From contig NZ_CP073764.1 in NCBI RefSeq assembly GCF_019343105.1, positions 682,001-746,000 of the forward strand: a stretch of 64,000 nucleotides of DNA, in the 5' to 3' direction. How positions within the stretch are numbered: position 1 is the first letter of the stretch; each line of letters begins with the position of its first letter. Source of the DNA: Methylovirgula sp. HY1 (lineage in GTDB: Bacteria > Pseudomonadota > Alphaproteobacteria > Rhizobiales > Beijerinckiaceae). The notes beneath the pieces were generated by a model that searched no databases, was not told where the DNA came from, and worked only from the letters and a program-made list of their open reading frames with translations. Positions 8,530-16,648 of this stretch are shown piece after piece. The translations under genes and the position numbers were made by a program.

Positions 8530-8819
8530 AGGAACGGCCTTCTTGTTGCGGTGATAAGGCATAGTTGATTTGCCAGCGGCAGGCGAATCTGGCCATCACA
8601 AGAGATGATTTCATGGTCACTGCATGGATAGCGAAGCGGAAGGTTTTGCCATTCATAATTTGTGAAATGAAAATGGGCCGGCCGCAGCCTCAAACCGCAT
8701 CCCGATATGCAAAGTCGGCGCGCCACAGAAAGAAGACGAAGAGCAAAATACGGCTTCCGCGGCGGAAGCTTTCGAGTTCGAAGCGTCGGTCATCGGTCCA
8801 TTTTCAGGAAGGCAGTTTC

Positions 8820-9341
8820 ATGCGATTCTCTGCGGCGATCCTGCTCGCGCTTCTCTCGGCCGCTCTGTCGATCAGTTCGGCGGCGGCCGACGTCCGAGTC
8901 ACATTCGTAAATTCGTTTCGCTATTCCGATTTGGCGGACATGTCGCCGACCAAGCGCGACGCGATCTTGACCGATATACGCAAAACACTGGCGGAGCTTG
9001 GCGCGCATTATCTCGCGCCCAAGACGACGCTGACGATCGAAATTCTCGACATGGCGCCGATCGACATCGTGATTCAGCCGCCAACTCCCACCGGAAAGAC
9101 CGGCAGCGCGAGCACCGACGCTCGGCCGATGCAATTGGATCTTCAATATGTCTTGCACCAGGACGGCAAGACCATCCAGGGTGATCGCGAAACGATTTCG
9201 GATATCAACTATTTCACCAATCCTCCTCCGCCACCGCCGAATGAAAGCGACGAACATAAGAAGCCTGTCGATCCGAAACTGCTGATGCTGCGCGATTGGT
9301 TCATCAAGCGCTTCGTCGCACCGACGGATTCGGACAATTGA
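8820..9341 (+). CDS. Secreted DUF3016 family protein
   Basis: 173 residues from the ATG at 8820, with AGGAAGG eight bases upstream. A signal peptide of about 24 residues (cut near SSAAA-DV) is followed by VRVTFVNSFRYSDL, the typical opening of DUF3016, and by a TLTIEILDMAPID stretch. A run of prolines near residue 140 is a low-complexity linker. The family is periplasmic and uncharacterised. An open frame reaches back to 8565 but that extension lacks any signal-peptide features. Confidence 0.75.
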   Translation: MRFSAAILLALLSAALSISSAAADVRVTFVNSFRYSDLADMSPTKRDAILTDIRKTLAELGAHYLAPKTTLTIEILDMAPIDIVIQPPTPTGKTGSASTDARPMQLDLQYVLHQDGKTIQGDRETISDINYFTNPPPPPPNESDEHKKPVDPKLLMLRDWFIKRFVAPTDSDN

Positions 9342-9357
9342 GGAGCAATTCCTGGCG

Positions 9358-9870
9358 TCATCCGACCGTTTGCGTGAGGCGCCGTACTTTTTCATAGCGC
9401 TTGATGACCCGCTCGCGCCGCAGCCGCGAAAGCTTGTCGAGCCAGAAGATTCCGTTCAATTGATCGATTTCATGCTGCAAGCAGACGGCGAGCAGGCTGT
9501 CGGCTTCTTCGACCTGTTCGGCGCCGGTGAGATCCTGATAGGTCACGCGCACACGGGCAGGGCGCTCGATCTCGTCCAAGACATCCTGCATCGAGACGCT
9601 GCCTTCTTTGTAGGCTTGCAGCTCATCGGATGCCCAGCTGACCTGCGGATTGACATAGGTTTTGACAGGATCCGTCTCGGATAATCGAATCACACTCACC
9701 TGTTTGAGAACGCCGATATGCGGGGCGGTGATGCCAATGCCTTTCGCGGCCTGCATCGTCTCCAGGAGATCCGTCGCCAGCTCTCGCAAGTCCGCGTCGA
9801 AGGCATCGACCCGTGCGGCAGACAATCGCAAGCCCGGGTTTGGAAATTTCAAGATTGGCCGCACTGTCAT
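9358..9870 (-). CDS. Peptide deformylase-like protein with altered metal ligands
   Basis: 170 residues from the ATG at 9870 (GGGGGAGAAG upstream). Overall it aligns to peptide deformylase, which removes the N-formyl group from new proteins using a metal bound by one Cys and two His. All three motifs are changed: GIGITAPHIG instead of GxGLAAPQxG, EGSVS instead of EGCLS (metal Cys replaced by Ser), and HEIDQ instead of HExDH (second metal His replaced by Gln). The fold is probably kept, but ordinary metal-dependent deformylase activity is doubtful. From memory, similar sequences exist in other Rhizobiales, so this may be a conserved side branch rather than local decay. Confidence 0.8.
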   Translation of the reverse strand: MTVRPILKFPNPGLRLSAARVDAFDADLRELATDLLETMQAAKGIGITAPHIGVLKQVSVIRLSETDPVKTYVNPQVSWASDELQAYKEGSVSMQDVLDEIERPARVRVTYQDLTGAEQVEEADSLLAVCLQHEIDQLNGIFWLDKLSRLRRERVIKRYEKVRRLTQTVG

Positions 9871-10009
9871 AGTGCTTCTCCCCCATGATCGTTTGGGGCT
9901 CTTAGCATAACAGCCTTGCTCTGTTGAGAGGCGCATGGGGCGGCGCTTTCTCGGCCGGTAGCTGTGCTATTGTGGCGGGAGAAGTTGGATCAGCGTTCGA
10001 GGACATGAG

Positions 10010-10357
10010 ATGAGCATCGCCATCTATGGCATCAAGGCATGCAGCACCGTCAAGAAAGCCCGCGACTGGCTTGACGAACATGGTGTCGCCTATGTCTTCC
10101 ATGATTATAAGATCGAGGGTGTCGATCCGGAGCGACTCAAAGCCTGGTGCGAGGAATTCGGCTGGGAGGTCGTGCTCAATCGCTCCGGCACCACCTTTCG
10201 CAAGCTGCCCGATGCGGACAAAGAAAATCTCGATGCAGGTAAAGCGATCAAACTGATGCTGGCGCAGCCCTCGATGATCAAACGACCGGTCGTCGACCTC
10301 GGCGCCAAGCGTCTCATCGGCTTCAAGCCGGAGCTTTATGGGGCCGCCTTCCTTTGA
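10010..10357 (+). CDS. ArsC/Spx-family protein (YffB-like)
   Basis: 115 residues, thioredoxin-like fold. The active-site region is YGIKACSTVKKA with a single Cys at residue 11, and the conserved Arg of the family is in MIKRPVVD. LIGFKPELY near the C-terminus is typical of the YffB branch. Members related to ArsC use the Cys with glutathione; true arsenate reduction is not shown for the YffB branch. It stands alone, followed by a tandem repeat block. Confidence 0.85.
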   Translation: MSIAIYGIKACSTVKKARDWLDEHGVAYVFHDYKIEGVDPERLKAWCEEFGWEVVLNRSGTTFRKLPDADKENLDAGKAIKLMLAQPSMIKRPVVDLGAKRLIGFKPELYGAAFL

Positions 10358-10367
10358 CGGATCACGC

Positions 10368-10511
10368 TCCAAAACGTCTGCAACTTTTCCGGAACATGCT
10401 CTTTTCCAGCACGCATGATCTTAGCCGAAAAGTCTGCAACTTTTCGGGATCATGCTCTTTTGGGCACGCATGATCTTTTAGCCGAAAAGTCTGCACCTTT
10501 TCCGGATCATG
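10368..10511. repeat. Three tandem copies of a repeat, about 55-bp period (family A)
   Basis: The unit contains AAAGTCTGCAACTTTTCC followed by GGATCATGCTCTTTT and GCACGCATGATCTT. Copies begin near 10368 (partial), 10413 and 10468, with a few substitutions between them. Each unit can pair GCATGAT with ATCATGC. Related single copies occur at 14249-14290, 16286-16330 and 25848-25890. The block fills the space between two genes that converge here. Confidence 0.75.
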
Positions 10512-10513
10512 CG

Positions 10514-11257
10514 TTAGATCCTCTCGATCAAGGCCTGAGCGGCCGCGGGATTGCGGATTTTCGCGCCTGCGATGAAATAAACGAAGGCGTCGCCGCGCTC
10601 GGCCCAGGCCTGCGCTTGTTTTGTCCAGCCGTCGATCTCCTCGGCCTCATAGCCTGTCGCCACATCGTTCTTCGTGCGCATCAACCGCGCATAGGTGAAA
10701 CCCGCCGTCGCCCTATCGATCTTTGGGAATTTATCGCTGTCGGCGAAGACGATAGCTGCTTTGTAGCGCCGCGCGAGATCGTAAAACCGCTCATCTTCGA
10801 AACTCAAATGACGCACTTCCAAGGCATGCCGTAGCGGCCGACCATGGAGCTCTTGCGGCAGCAGCTTCAAAAACCCCTCAATGTCTTCCAAATCGAAATG
10901 TTTCGTCTCCATCAATTGCCAATTGATCGGTCCAAGCCGATCGCCCAATTCATGCAGGCCTTGAGAAATGAAGTGGTCAATGGAGTCGCCGGCGCTCGCC
11001 AATTGCCGGCGATTGGTACAGTAGCGCGAGGCTTTCACCGAGAAGACGAAACCTTCCGGCGTTTCTTCCCGCCATTTGGCGAAAGTCGCAGGCTTGAAGG
11101 TCGAATAATAAGTGCCGTTGACCTCGATTGAGGTGAGCTTGCGGCTCGCGAATTCGAGTTCGCACTTATGGGTCAGCTTGTCTGGATAGAAGACGCCGCG
11201 CCAAGGCTCGAAAGTCCAGCCGCCGACACCGACAAAGATTTTTCCTGGCGCCATCAT
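10514..11257 (-). CDS. DUF72 family protein (YecE-like)
   Basis: 247 residues. The DUF72 pattern is clear: FVGVGGWTFEPWRGVFYP at the start, then FASRKLTSIEVNGTYYS and FVFSVKASRY, and in the C-terminal half HALEVRH and ARLMRTKNDV. The family adopts a TIM-barrel fold and its role is unknown. Two adjacent ATG codons (11257 and 11254) follow a CGGAGCGG site; the first is used here. Confidence 0.9.
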   Translation of the reverse strand: MMAPGKIFVGVGGWTFEPWRGVFYPDKLTHKCELEFASRKLTSIEVNGTYYSTFKPATFAKWREETPEGFVFSVKASRYCTNRRQLASAGDSIDHFISQGLHELGDRLGPINWQLMETKHFDLEDIEGFLKLLPQELHGRPLRHALEVRHLSFEDERFYDLARRYKAAIVFADSDKFPKIDRATAGFTYARLMRTKNDVATGYEAEEIDGWTKQAQAWAERGDAFVYFIAGAKIRNPAAAQALIERI

Positions 11258-11336
11258 CCGCTCCGTCTTAGCCGCGCACGGAGATGGCGGCGGCTGACGA
11301 GATTGATCCTAGAAGATCGAAGCGGCGGCGTCTGCT

Positions 11337-11741
11337 TCAAGCCGGCAGACGCGAGGGCTGTCCCTTTGCATCCGTGAAGGGAAAAATCCCAGCCTTGAAA
11401 CTTTCGGCCATATGGTGGGCCTTGGCCAAAGCCATTTCCGCGAGGTCTGGCGGCAAATGGGTCTTGGTCGCGACGGTAAAGAGGGCGAGCCAGCGCTCGA
11501 AATGCTGCGGCTCGATCGGCAATTTCGTATGGAAGGGAAAGGGATGCCCTTGATAACGGTCGGTGCCGAGGAGAGCCCGCGACCAGAAATCAGCGACGGT
11601 TTGATAATGCGCCTCCCAATTATGGACGACAGTCGCGAAGACCGGGCCGAGCTGCGGATCTTTCTGCGCCTCGCCATAAAAGCTGCGCACACAGGCCATG
11701 ATCGCCGCTTCCGCATCGGCGGATTGCAATGCCGGAGTCAT
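11337..11741 (-). CDS. Group III truncated haemoglobin
   Basis: 134 residues from the ATG at 11741 with AAAGG upstream; a GTG at 11780 is a weaker option. Group III (trHbP) features are visible: PVFATVVHNWEAHYQTVADFW, LLGTDRYQGHPFPFH with the likely proximal His, and FERWLALF. These small haem proteins bind O2 or NO, and roles in NO detoxification or oxygen handling have been proposed. It is transcribed away from the repeat region and lies next to DUF72 on the same strand, about 80 bases apart. Confidence 0.88.
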   Translation of the reverse strand: MTPALQSADAEAAIMACVRSFYGEAQKDPQLGPVFATVVHNWEAHYQTVADFWSRALLGTDRYQGHPFPFHTKLPIEPQHFERWLALFTVATKTHLPPDLAEMALAKAHHMAESFKAGIFPFTDAKGQPSRLPA

Positions 11742-11899
11742 GAGAGGCCTTTCGATCTGTGCGGAAAGGGGAGCGATCACATGCGACCGCAGCCGCAGCC
11801 GCGCTAGCTATATAAATATTAATATAACTATACCGGATGTTGCAGCGCCAGACAATGGTTGTGCCCAGGCCGGTGGCGCGACATGTTTGCGCGATTCGC

Positions 11900-12622
11900 C
11901 TATGCGTCGGCCTCATGCCGATAGCCGACGCCATGCACCGTGCGAATGATCTGCGGATTGGTCGGATCGAGCTCGATTTTCTTGCGCAATGCCGAGACAT
12001 ATTGATCGAGCGCGCGGCTATTGGGCATGAAACCGCGGCCCCAGCACAGATCGAACAATTCGTCGCGAGAGACGGCCTGTCCACGCCTTTCATAAAGCGT
12101 CATCAGGATCGCGACTTCCCGCGCGGTGAGATCGATTTTTATGTCGCCGCGAAAGGCTCGCATGGCCTTGGGATCGATGTCGAGATCGCCCATACGCAAT
12201 TTGCCGCCGGCTTCGACTAGGCCGCCTTGCTGCGGAACCTCTTGGGTTTTGCTTTCCTGTGCCTTGGTCCGCCGCAATGCGGCCTTGACCCGCGCGACGA
12301 GCTCGCGCGCGCCGAAAGGCTTCGCCATATAGTCGTCGGCGCCGACATCGAGACCGCGCACCCGATCGGTTTCCTCACCGCGCGCCGACAAGAGGAGGAT
12401 CGGCACGAGCGGGTCGATGCGGCGAACCTCGCGGCAGAGCGTCAACCCGTCCATGGCCGGCATCATCACGTCGAAGACGCAGAGCTCGGGTTTCGATTGC
12501 TGAAACAGAGCGAGCGCCTTGGCGCCGTCTTCGGCCACCTGGCAAGGATATCCCTCCAGAGTGAGCAGCTCGACAATGCCATTGCGCAGATGCGGATCGT
12601 CTTCGGCGATCAGGATGGACAT
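11900..12622 (-). CDS. Two-component response regulator, OmpR/PhoB type
   Basis: 240 residues. The receiver domain (about 1-118) has the acidic pair in IAEDDP, the phosphoacceptor Asp in CVFDVMMPAMDG and the Lys in YMAKPF. The C-terminal winged helix (about 150-238) has the typical LTAREVAILMTL, SRDELFD and a GVGYRHE ending. Its start overlaps the 3' end of the upstream histidine kinase gene by 13 bases, so the two are made together. Target genes are unknown. Confidence 0.93.
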   Translation of the reverse strand: MSILIAEDDPHLRNGIVELLTLEGYPCQVAEDGAKALALFQQSKPELCVFDVMMPAMDGLTLCREVRRIDPLVPILLLSARGEETDRVRGLDVGADDYMAKPFGARELVARVKAALRRTKAQESKTQEVPQQGGLVEAGGKLRMGDLDIDPKAMRAFRGDIKIDLTAREVAILMTLYERRGQAVSRDELFDLCWGRGFMPNSRALDQYVSALRKKIELDPTNPQIIRTVHGVGYRHEADA

Positions 12623-14184
12623 TTAGCCTCCGCTGGACGGGTCGCCGCGCTGGTTTTCATCGACACGGTCACGCGCGCGCCCGGATCGAGATTTTCGACG
12701 ATGATCTTGCCGCCGTTGACTTCGGCCAAATCGCGGACAATGGCCACGCCGAGGCCATAACCGTCCTTGGCGCCGTTGTTGTGAGGCGCGGTGAGCTTCG
12801 CCCGGGAGGCCTCGTCGAAGCCGGACCCGAAGTCGCGAATGCTGAGATAGAGGTTGTTGCCATCCTGCTTGGTGGCGACCTTGATGCTGCCGGGCGCATA
12901 TTTGCAAGCATTGTCGAGAAGATTGATCAAGATGCGCTCGAAGCCCATGCGATCGAAGCGGCACAGATTCGGGGCGTGATGCGTGACTTCGATCGTCGAT
13001 CCAGTGGCGGCGAAAAGACTTTCATATCGTTCTATCGTGGCATCGAGCACATTGTCGGGAATCGCCTCGTCGAGCCGCAAGGGACGCGGCACGGCGCTTC
13101 GTCCGTAAACGACCGTATTGTCGGCGAGCAGCGCCAGGCGCTCGATTTCGGCGCTGAGAATTTCGCAATAGCGCTGTACCGCTGAAGCATCGTCGGCGCG
13201 ACGGGCGGCGAGATCCGCATAAAGCCGCAAGTTGGCGATCGGCGTGCGCAGATCATGCGATAATTTCGCCGTCATCTCGCTGCGGAAACTGCTTTCGTGC
13301 AGGCGCGCTCTTTGGCTGCGATACATGTACCAGACGACGAACAGCCAGGATCCGATCAGCGGAATGATGATCGCCGTCAACGGCAGAAATCCCCAATGCG
13401 TGCTAGGCGGCGGCGCTGCCTCCATATGCCAGCCGCCCATCACGCCGCCAAGCCCCGCAATGGCCGACGTGCTCGTCGTCGATTTGCCATGACTCCAAAT
13501 GGCCCGGCCGGCGGGATCGCGCAAAGTCAGCGCCCATCCGGCCAGATTCATCGTCGCAGCGTTGAGCGCGACCTCCAGCACCGGATCGAGTGCGCTTTCA
13601 TCGAAGACGACGCAAATATTGAGCGTGTCGGGGTCGCGCCGGCACCGGACGAAAGAAAGGCCGAGGCTGTCTGCCGTCCAAAATCCCATCATACGAGGCT
13701 TTTTCTGCGATCCGGTCGCCAATTCCGAACGCGCCGCCGCGATTGGGGCAGCAAATCTTTTCAGCATTTCCTGTTCGGAATAAGTGGCGCCGACGATTGG
13801 CGGGAAGATCTGCTGAGAGGAGCGGTGGACAAGAATGAAGCGGGCTTCATTCGTATAGGTCGCCAGCCGCAATCCACCGATAGAATTCTTGTCGTCATGC
13901 GCCGCACGCGCATCGCTGATCGTCGTATCCGTCCGCTTCTCGATCGCGCGGCGCATGACGAGATCGAGTTTGTTGATTTCGGCGGTCGCAGCGGCAAGCT
14001 CATGCGCGCGGGTAACGGCATAATCGGAGTCGATCAGCAATGCGGAGAAAATACCGAAGACGGCCAAGGGAAGCGCAAGGAGGATGGCGAACCACGCGAC
14101 CGCCCACCGGGCTTCGCGCCGGTCATTGCTGCCAAGACCGCCATCAAGCCCGAATGCACGTTTTATGGCGAAAACGCCGCTCAT
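12610..14184 (-). CDS. Membrane sensor histidine kinase
   Basis: 524 residues. A transmembrane segment near residues 28-52 and another near 255-275 enclose a periplasmic sensor domain of about 200 residues. The dimerisation segment carries the phospho-His in LSHDLRTPIANLRLY around residue 307, and the ATPase part has the N box (ILINLLDNACKYAP), DFGSGFDEA and GYGLGVAIV. It phosphorylates the regulator encoded by the overlapping downstream gene. No HAMP domain was clearly seen. The signal is not known. Dispersed repeats lie just upstream. Confidence 0.92.
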   Translation of the reverse strand: MSGVFAIKRAFGLDGGLGSNDRREARWAVAWFAILLALPLAVFGIFSALLIDSDYAVTRAHELAAATAEINKLDLVMRRAIEKRTDTTISDARAAHDDKNSIGGLRLATYTNEARFILVHRSSQQIFPPIVGATYSEQEMLKRFAAPIAAARSELATGSQKKPRMMGFWTADSLGLSFVRCRRDPDTLNICVVFDESALDPVLEVALNAATMNLAGWALTLRDPAGRAIWSHGKSTTSTSAIAGLGGVMGGWHMEAAPPPSTHWGFLPLTAIIIPLIGSWLFVVWYMYRSQRARLHESSFRSEMTAKLSHDLRTPIANLRLYADLAARRADDASAVQRYCEILSAEIERLALLADNTVVYGRSAVPRPLRLDEAIPDNVLDATIERYESLFAATGSTIEVTHHAPNLCRFDRMGFERILINLLDNACKYAPGSIKVATKQDGNNLYLSIRDFGSGFDEASRAKLTAPHNNGAKDGYGLGVAIVRDLAEVNGGKIIVENLDPGARVTVSMKTSAATRPAEAKCPS

Positions 14185-14622
14185 CTCCGATCATCCTTTG
14201 TCGAAAGGATACAGGAGAGTAGATAACGCGCAAAGCTTTGGACGGGCTAGAGCATGTTCCGGAAAAGTTGAACGACTTTTCCGATATTCAGACATCGGAT
14301 ATATCCGAGTTCTCATTTTTCAGACATCGGATATATCCGAGTTCTCAGTGATGAGACCATGCTTCCGCTTAATGATTTGGAGCGTTTTCGTTTCGATCGT
14401 GCGATTCCACCCGATCGGAAAACGCTCTCGCGGAACACTGACGCCTTCTTACATATACCTTACACCTTTCTTTCACCCGCCTGACCACTCCTGAGGCGTT
14501 TGGGGTATGCTGCCTCCACTCGATTAGAAGCGAGGCAGCGGCACTCGGCGGCGCTCAGCGCCAAAGCTGGGCACCAAACTCACTCGACAGGGCGATAGCT
14601 CTGTTACCCTAAGGAGACGATC
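14185..14622. other. Intergenic region with palindromic repeats upstream of pqqA
   Basis: 438 bases without a protein gene. It holds a family A repeat (about 14249-14290), two direct copies of CAGACATCGGATATATCCGA spaced 32 bases apart (starting 14289 and 14321, family C) and a family B relative (14380-14435). From about 14440 the sequence leads to the pqqA start. No promoter could be assigned with confidence. Confidence 0.6.
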
Positions 14623-14700
14623 ATGGCTTGGACCACCCCCTCGATCTGTGAAGTTTGCGTCGGCATGGAAGTCACCAGCTACGCTTCGGCGGAAATCTGA
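14623..14700 (+). CDS. pqqA: PQQ precursor peptide PqqA
   Basis: A 25-residue peptide starting MAWTTPSICEV and ending EVTSYASAEI. It contains the invariant Glu-x-x-x-Tyr of PqqA (Glu16 and Tyr20, in GMEVTSY), the two residues that PqqE joins to make pyrroloquinoline quinone, the cofactor of methanol and other alcohol dehydrogenases. The ribosome binding site is AAGGAGACGATC right before ATG. A strong rho-independent terminator follows 12 bases after the stop, so the gene is transcribed alone. No pqqB, C, D or E is present in this window; the rest of the pathway must be elsewhere. The gene is easily missed because of its size. Confidence 0.9.
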   Translation: MAWTTPSICEVCVGMEVTSYASAEI

Positions 14701-14711
14701 CTGAATAGCGC

Positions 14712-14751
14712 CTCCGACCAGTTTTCTGAGGGCTGGTCGGAGCGCGTTTTT
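14712..14751 (+). terminator. Rho-independent terminator of pqqA
   Basis: A perfect 10-bp stem CTCCGACCAG / CTGGTCGGAG with an 11-base loop, followed by CGCG and a run of five T. It starts 12 bases after the pqqA stop codon. Confidence 0.88.
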
Positions 14752-14861
14752 GAGGTCCAAATGTGCCGTCGATGGCGGGACTTATCAGCCGAGGGCGTCT
14801 CGCCGAGATGCGATGGGTTTTGGCGATAGCCGGATCTAATTGGCGATAACCCGATCTAAAG

Positions 14862-14884
14862 AGCCGCCAATAGGGCGGCTTTTC
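14862..14884 (+). terminator. Possible second terminator hairpin
   Basis: Stem AGCCGCC / GGCGGCT with a five-base loop followed by TTT. It lies in the empty stretch between pqqA and ftsB. Just upstream are two near-identical 18-base direct copies beginning GGCGATA (about 14812-14850). Confidence 0.5.
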
Positions 14885-15122
14885 GTTGTGCCTATGCCTT
14901 GAGCAAATCCCGGAACATTGATCGATTTTTTCCGATATTGGCGACAACGGAGATGTCCGATGGCGCCCCATCGGGCCGCCGGAGCAATGGCTTTTGAGCG
15001 TGTTCATGCGCGCCTCGGCGCCACCTGGATGCGACAAAAGGCCGGCAAAAATCTCGTCGCTTCGACAGCCCGGCTTTGGTCGCCTTAAATGATCGCTAAC
15101 CAAGATCGGCGACTGTGCCGTA
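14885..15122. other. Intergenic stretch upstream of ftsB
   Basis: Contains a degenerate family A repeat (about 14902-14965, with GGAACATTG and TTTTTTCCGATAT) and then GC-rich sequence up to ftsB. No gene is seen in either strand. The ftsB-pdh promoter is presumably here but was not identified. Confidence 0.4.
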
Positions 15123-15446
15123 ATGGTGATCCGCAGGCGCCTTCGCGCAATCCTCTATCCGCTTGTGCTCTATTGTGTTTCCGGCGCCATAGGCGGCTAT
15201 TTCGTCTGGCACGCGATCAATGGCGAACGCGGTCTCAAGACAAGCGAATATTACGAGCGCAAGATTGCCATCATGCGGCGCGAGCTTGCGGATCTGCGGT
15301 CAAATCGTCTGCGTCTGGCGCATAAGGTCAATCTCCTGCGCGGCAAGACGATCGATCAGGACCTTCTGCAGGAGGAGGCAGAGGCGCAGCTCGGCCGAAT
15401 CGGCAAGAATGATGTGGTTGTGGTTTTCACCCATCCGCAGCGCTAG
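15123..15446 (+). CDS. ftsB: Septum formation initiator, FtsB/DivIC family
   Basis: 107 residues: a short cytoplasmic basic start, one membrane segment (about residues 10-30) and a coiled coil (about 40-75, with IMRRELADLRSNRLRLAHKVNLL). This is the layout of FtsB, which works with FtsQ and FtsL in cell division. In Rhizobiales a gene of this kind normally lies directly upstream of pdhA; here an IS427-type element sits between them. The stop codon TAG is formed by the TA target of that element plus its first G, and the same TAG would be read at the empty site, so the protein is unchanged. Confidence 0.85.
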   Translation: MVIRRRLRAILYPLVLYCVSGAIGGYFVWHAINGERGLKTSEYYERKIAIMRRELADLRSNRLRLAHKVNLLRGKTIDQDLLQEEAEAQLGRIGKNDVVVVFTHPQR

Positions 15447-15459
15447 AGCGCGTTGACAT

Positions 15460-15843
15460 TCAGCGTGTCCAGATGAATGCGCCGACGATGGATAGCATGG
15501 AGAGGAATGCTCGCGGCGTTTGTTCGTAGCGTGTCGCGATGCGCCTGAAATGCTTGAGTTTCAGGAAGAAGCGCTCGACCAGATTGCGCTCGCAATAGAG
15601 CGCGAAGTCACAATGGACCTGGGGCGATGTTGTTCTGGGCGGGATCACCGCGACGGCGCCTTGTTCGGTGATGGCATCACGCAGCGATTTTGCATCGTAG
15701 CCCTTGTCGCCAAGGACATGCTCGGCAGGCAGACCTTCGATCAGAGCTTCGGCCTGGGTGATATCGCTGGCCTGCCCAGGCGTGAGAATAAACCGCAACG
15801 GGTTACCCAGCGCGTCGACGACGGCATGGATTTTTGTGGTCAA
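15460..15843 (-). CDS. IS427-type transposase, OrfB part
   Basis: C-terminal half of a DDE transposase. The second acidic residue is in HVLGDKGYDA and the third with its Arg/Lys context in CERNLVERFFLKLKHFRRIATRYE. The frame is open upstream of the ATG at 15843 and reads a typical ARAIGRSRGGLTTK linker in the -1 frame relative to OrfA. The functional protein is therefore probably a fusion made by -1 ribosomal frameshifting at the AAAAAAG tract (plus-strand T6 at 15885-15890), not a separate product. Confidence 0.88.
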   Translation of the reverse strand: MTTKIHAVVDALGNPLRFILTPGQASDITQAEALIEGLPAEHVLGDKGYDAKSLRDAITEQGAVAVIPPRTTSPQVHCDFALYCERNLVERFFLKLKHFRRIATRYEQTPRAFLSMLSIVGAFIWTR

Positions 15844-16214
15844 GCCACCCCGCGAACGGCCGATCGCGCGAGCTTCAGGCCCCCTTTTTTGCCCGCCGCA
15901 TGCTGGTGCGCCCGGACGATGGTGGAGTCGATCATGATGTATTCGAAGTCCGGATCATCGGCCATTGCCGTAAATAGCCGATCCCACACGCCGTCTTTGG
16001 ACCAGCGGGAAAAGCGGATGAACACACTGTTCCAATTGCCAAAGCAATCCGGCAGATCGCGCCAGGGGACGCCCGTTCTGGCGAGCCACAGGATCGCCTC
16101 CACAAACAACCGATTGTTCGCGCCGGTCCTGCCGGGATCACTCCGCTTGCCAGGCAGATGCGGCTGCATCCGCTCCCACTGGTGGTCTTTCAACATCAAC
16201 CGAACCGACGACAT
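15840..16214 (-). CDS. IS427-type transposase, OrfA part
   Basis: 124 residues with the DUF4096-type start (LMLKDHQWERMQPHLPG), WRDLPDCFGNWNSVF and the first catalytic Asp in YIMIDSTIVRAHQHAAG. Just after AAGKKGG the sequence holds six A followed by five G on the coding strand; slipping back one base there continues into OrfB. Without slippage translation ends at 15840. Confidence 0.88.
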   Translation of the reverse strand: MSSVRLMLKDHQWERMQPHLPGKRSDPGRTGANNRLFVEAILWLARTGVPWRDLPDCFGNWNSVFIRFSRWSKDGVWDRLFTAMADDPDFEYIMIDSTIVRAHQHAAGKKGGLKLARSAVRGVA

Positions 16215-16284
16215 CCGACGCTCCCCGAAAAGGAGCTTGAATCAGATTTCCCCGCAAGCCGGAATCCTAAATGTCAACGCGGTC

Positions 16285-16648
16285 TAGAGCATGTTCCGGA
16301 AGAGTTGCATGACTTTTCCGATATTTTAGACATCCCAAGCACCGCCATTCGAATGGCCGATAGGCATCTCGTCAACCTTATCCTATCGTGCCCGGCAGAA
16401 CTCATCCACACCGCCGCCGGGCCGGTTTCGCGTTTGGAACATGCTCCGGCTTTTTGATTTCGAGCGTTTTCTTACCGACTGGACCATTCCTTCCGGCCGG
16501 AAAGCGCTCTAGCCAGCCCTGGATAAGCAACGAGAAGGCAATATCTTTCCGATTTCGACTACGGCTGGCAAGGATGCAACCTTTGGAAGCTCGCCATTGC
16601 CGCAGGGCCGCGGTATTTGGTATGCCGGCATCTGGGAAGGGGTTTCCA
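16285..16648. other. Region between the IS element and pdhA
   Basis: 364 bases with no gene. It holds a family A repeat (about 16286-16330) and a family B relative (about 16463-16513, GAGCGTTTTCTTACCGAC to CCGGAAAGCGCTCTAG). The pdhA ribosome binding site GGGAAGGGG is at its 3' end. The repeats would already have separated ftsB and pdhA before the IS arrived. Confidence 0.5.

Larger units (their letters stand above)
15446..16284 (-). mobile_element. IS5-family insertion sequence, IS427 group
   Basis: 839 bp. The ends are inverted repeats, GAGCGCGTTGACATTCAG at the left and GACCGCGTTGACATTTAG read inward from the right (16 of 18 identical). A TA duplication flanks it (15444-15445 and 16285-16286), which fits the IS427 group. 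It carries two overlapping transposase frames joined by a slippery A6 tract. All parts look intact, so it may still be mobile. It separates ftsB from pdhA and may affect pdh expression. Confidence 0.9.

Noticed and set aside
10368-10511. CRISPR array
   Set aside because: The three units are direct repeats without distinct spacers and no cas genes are present.
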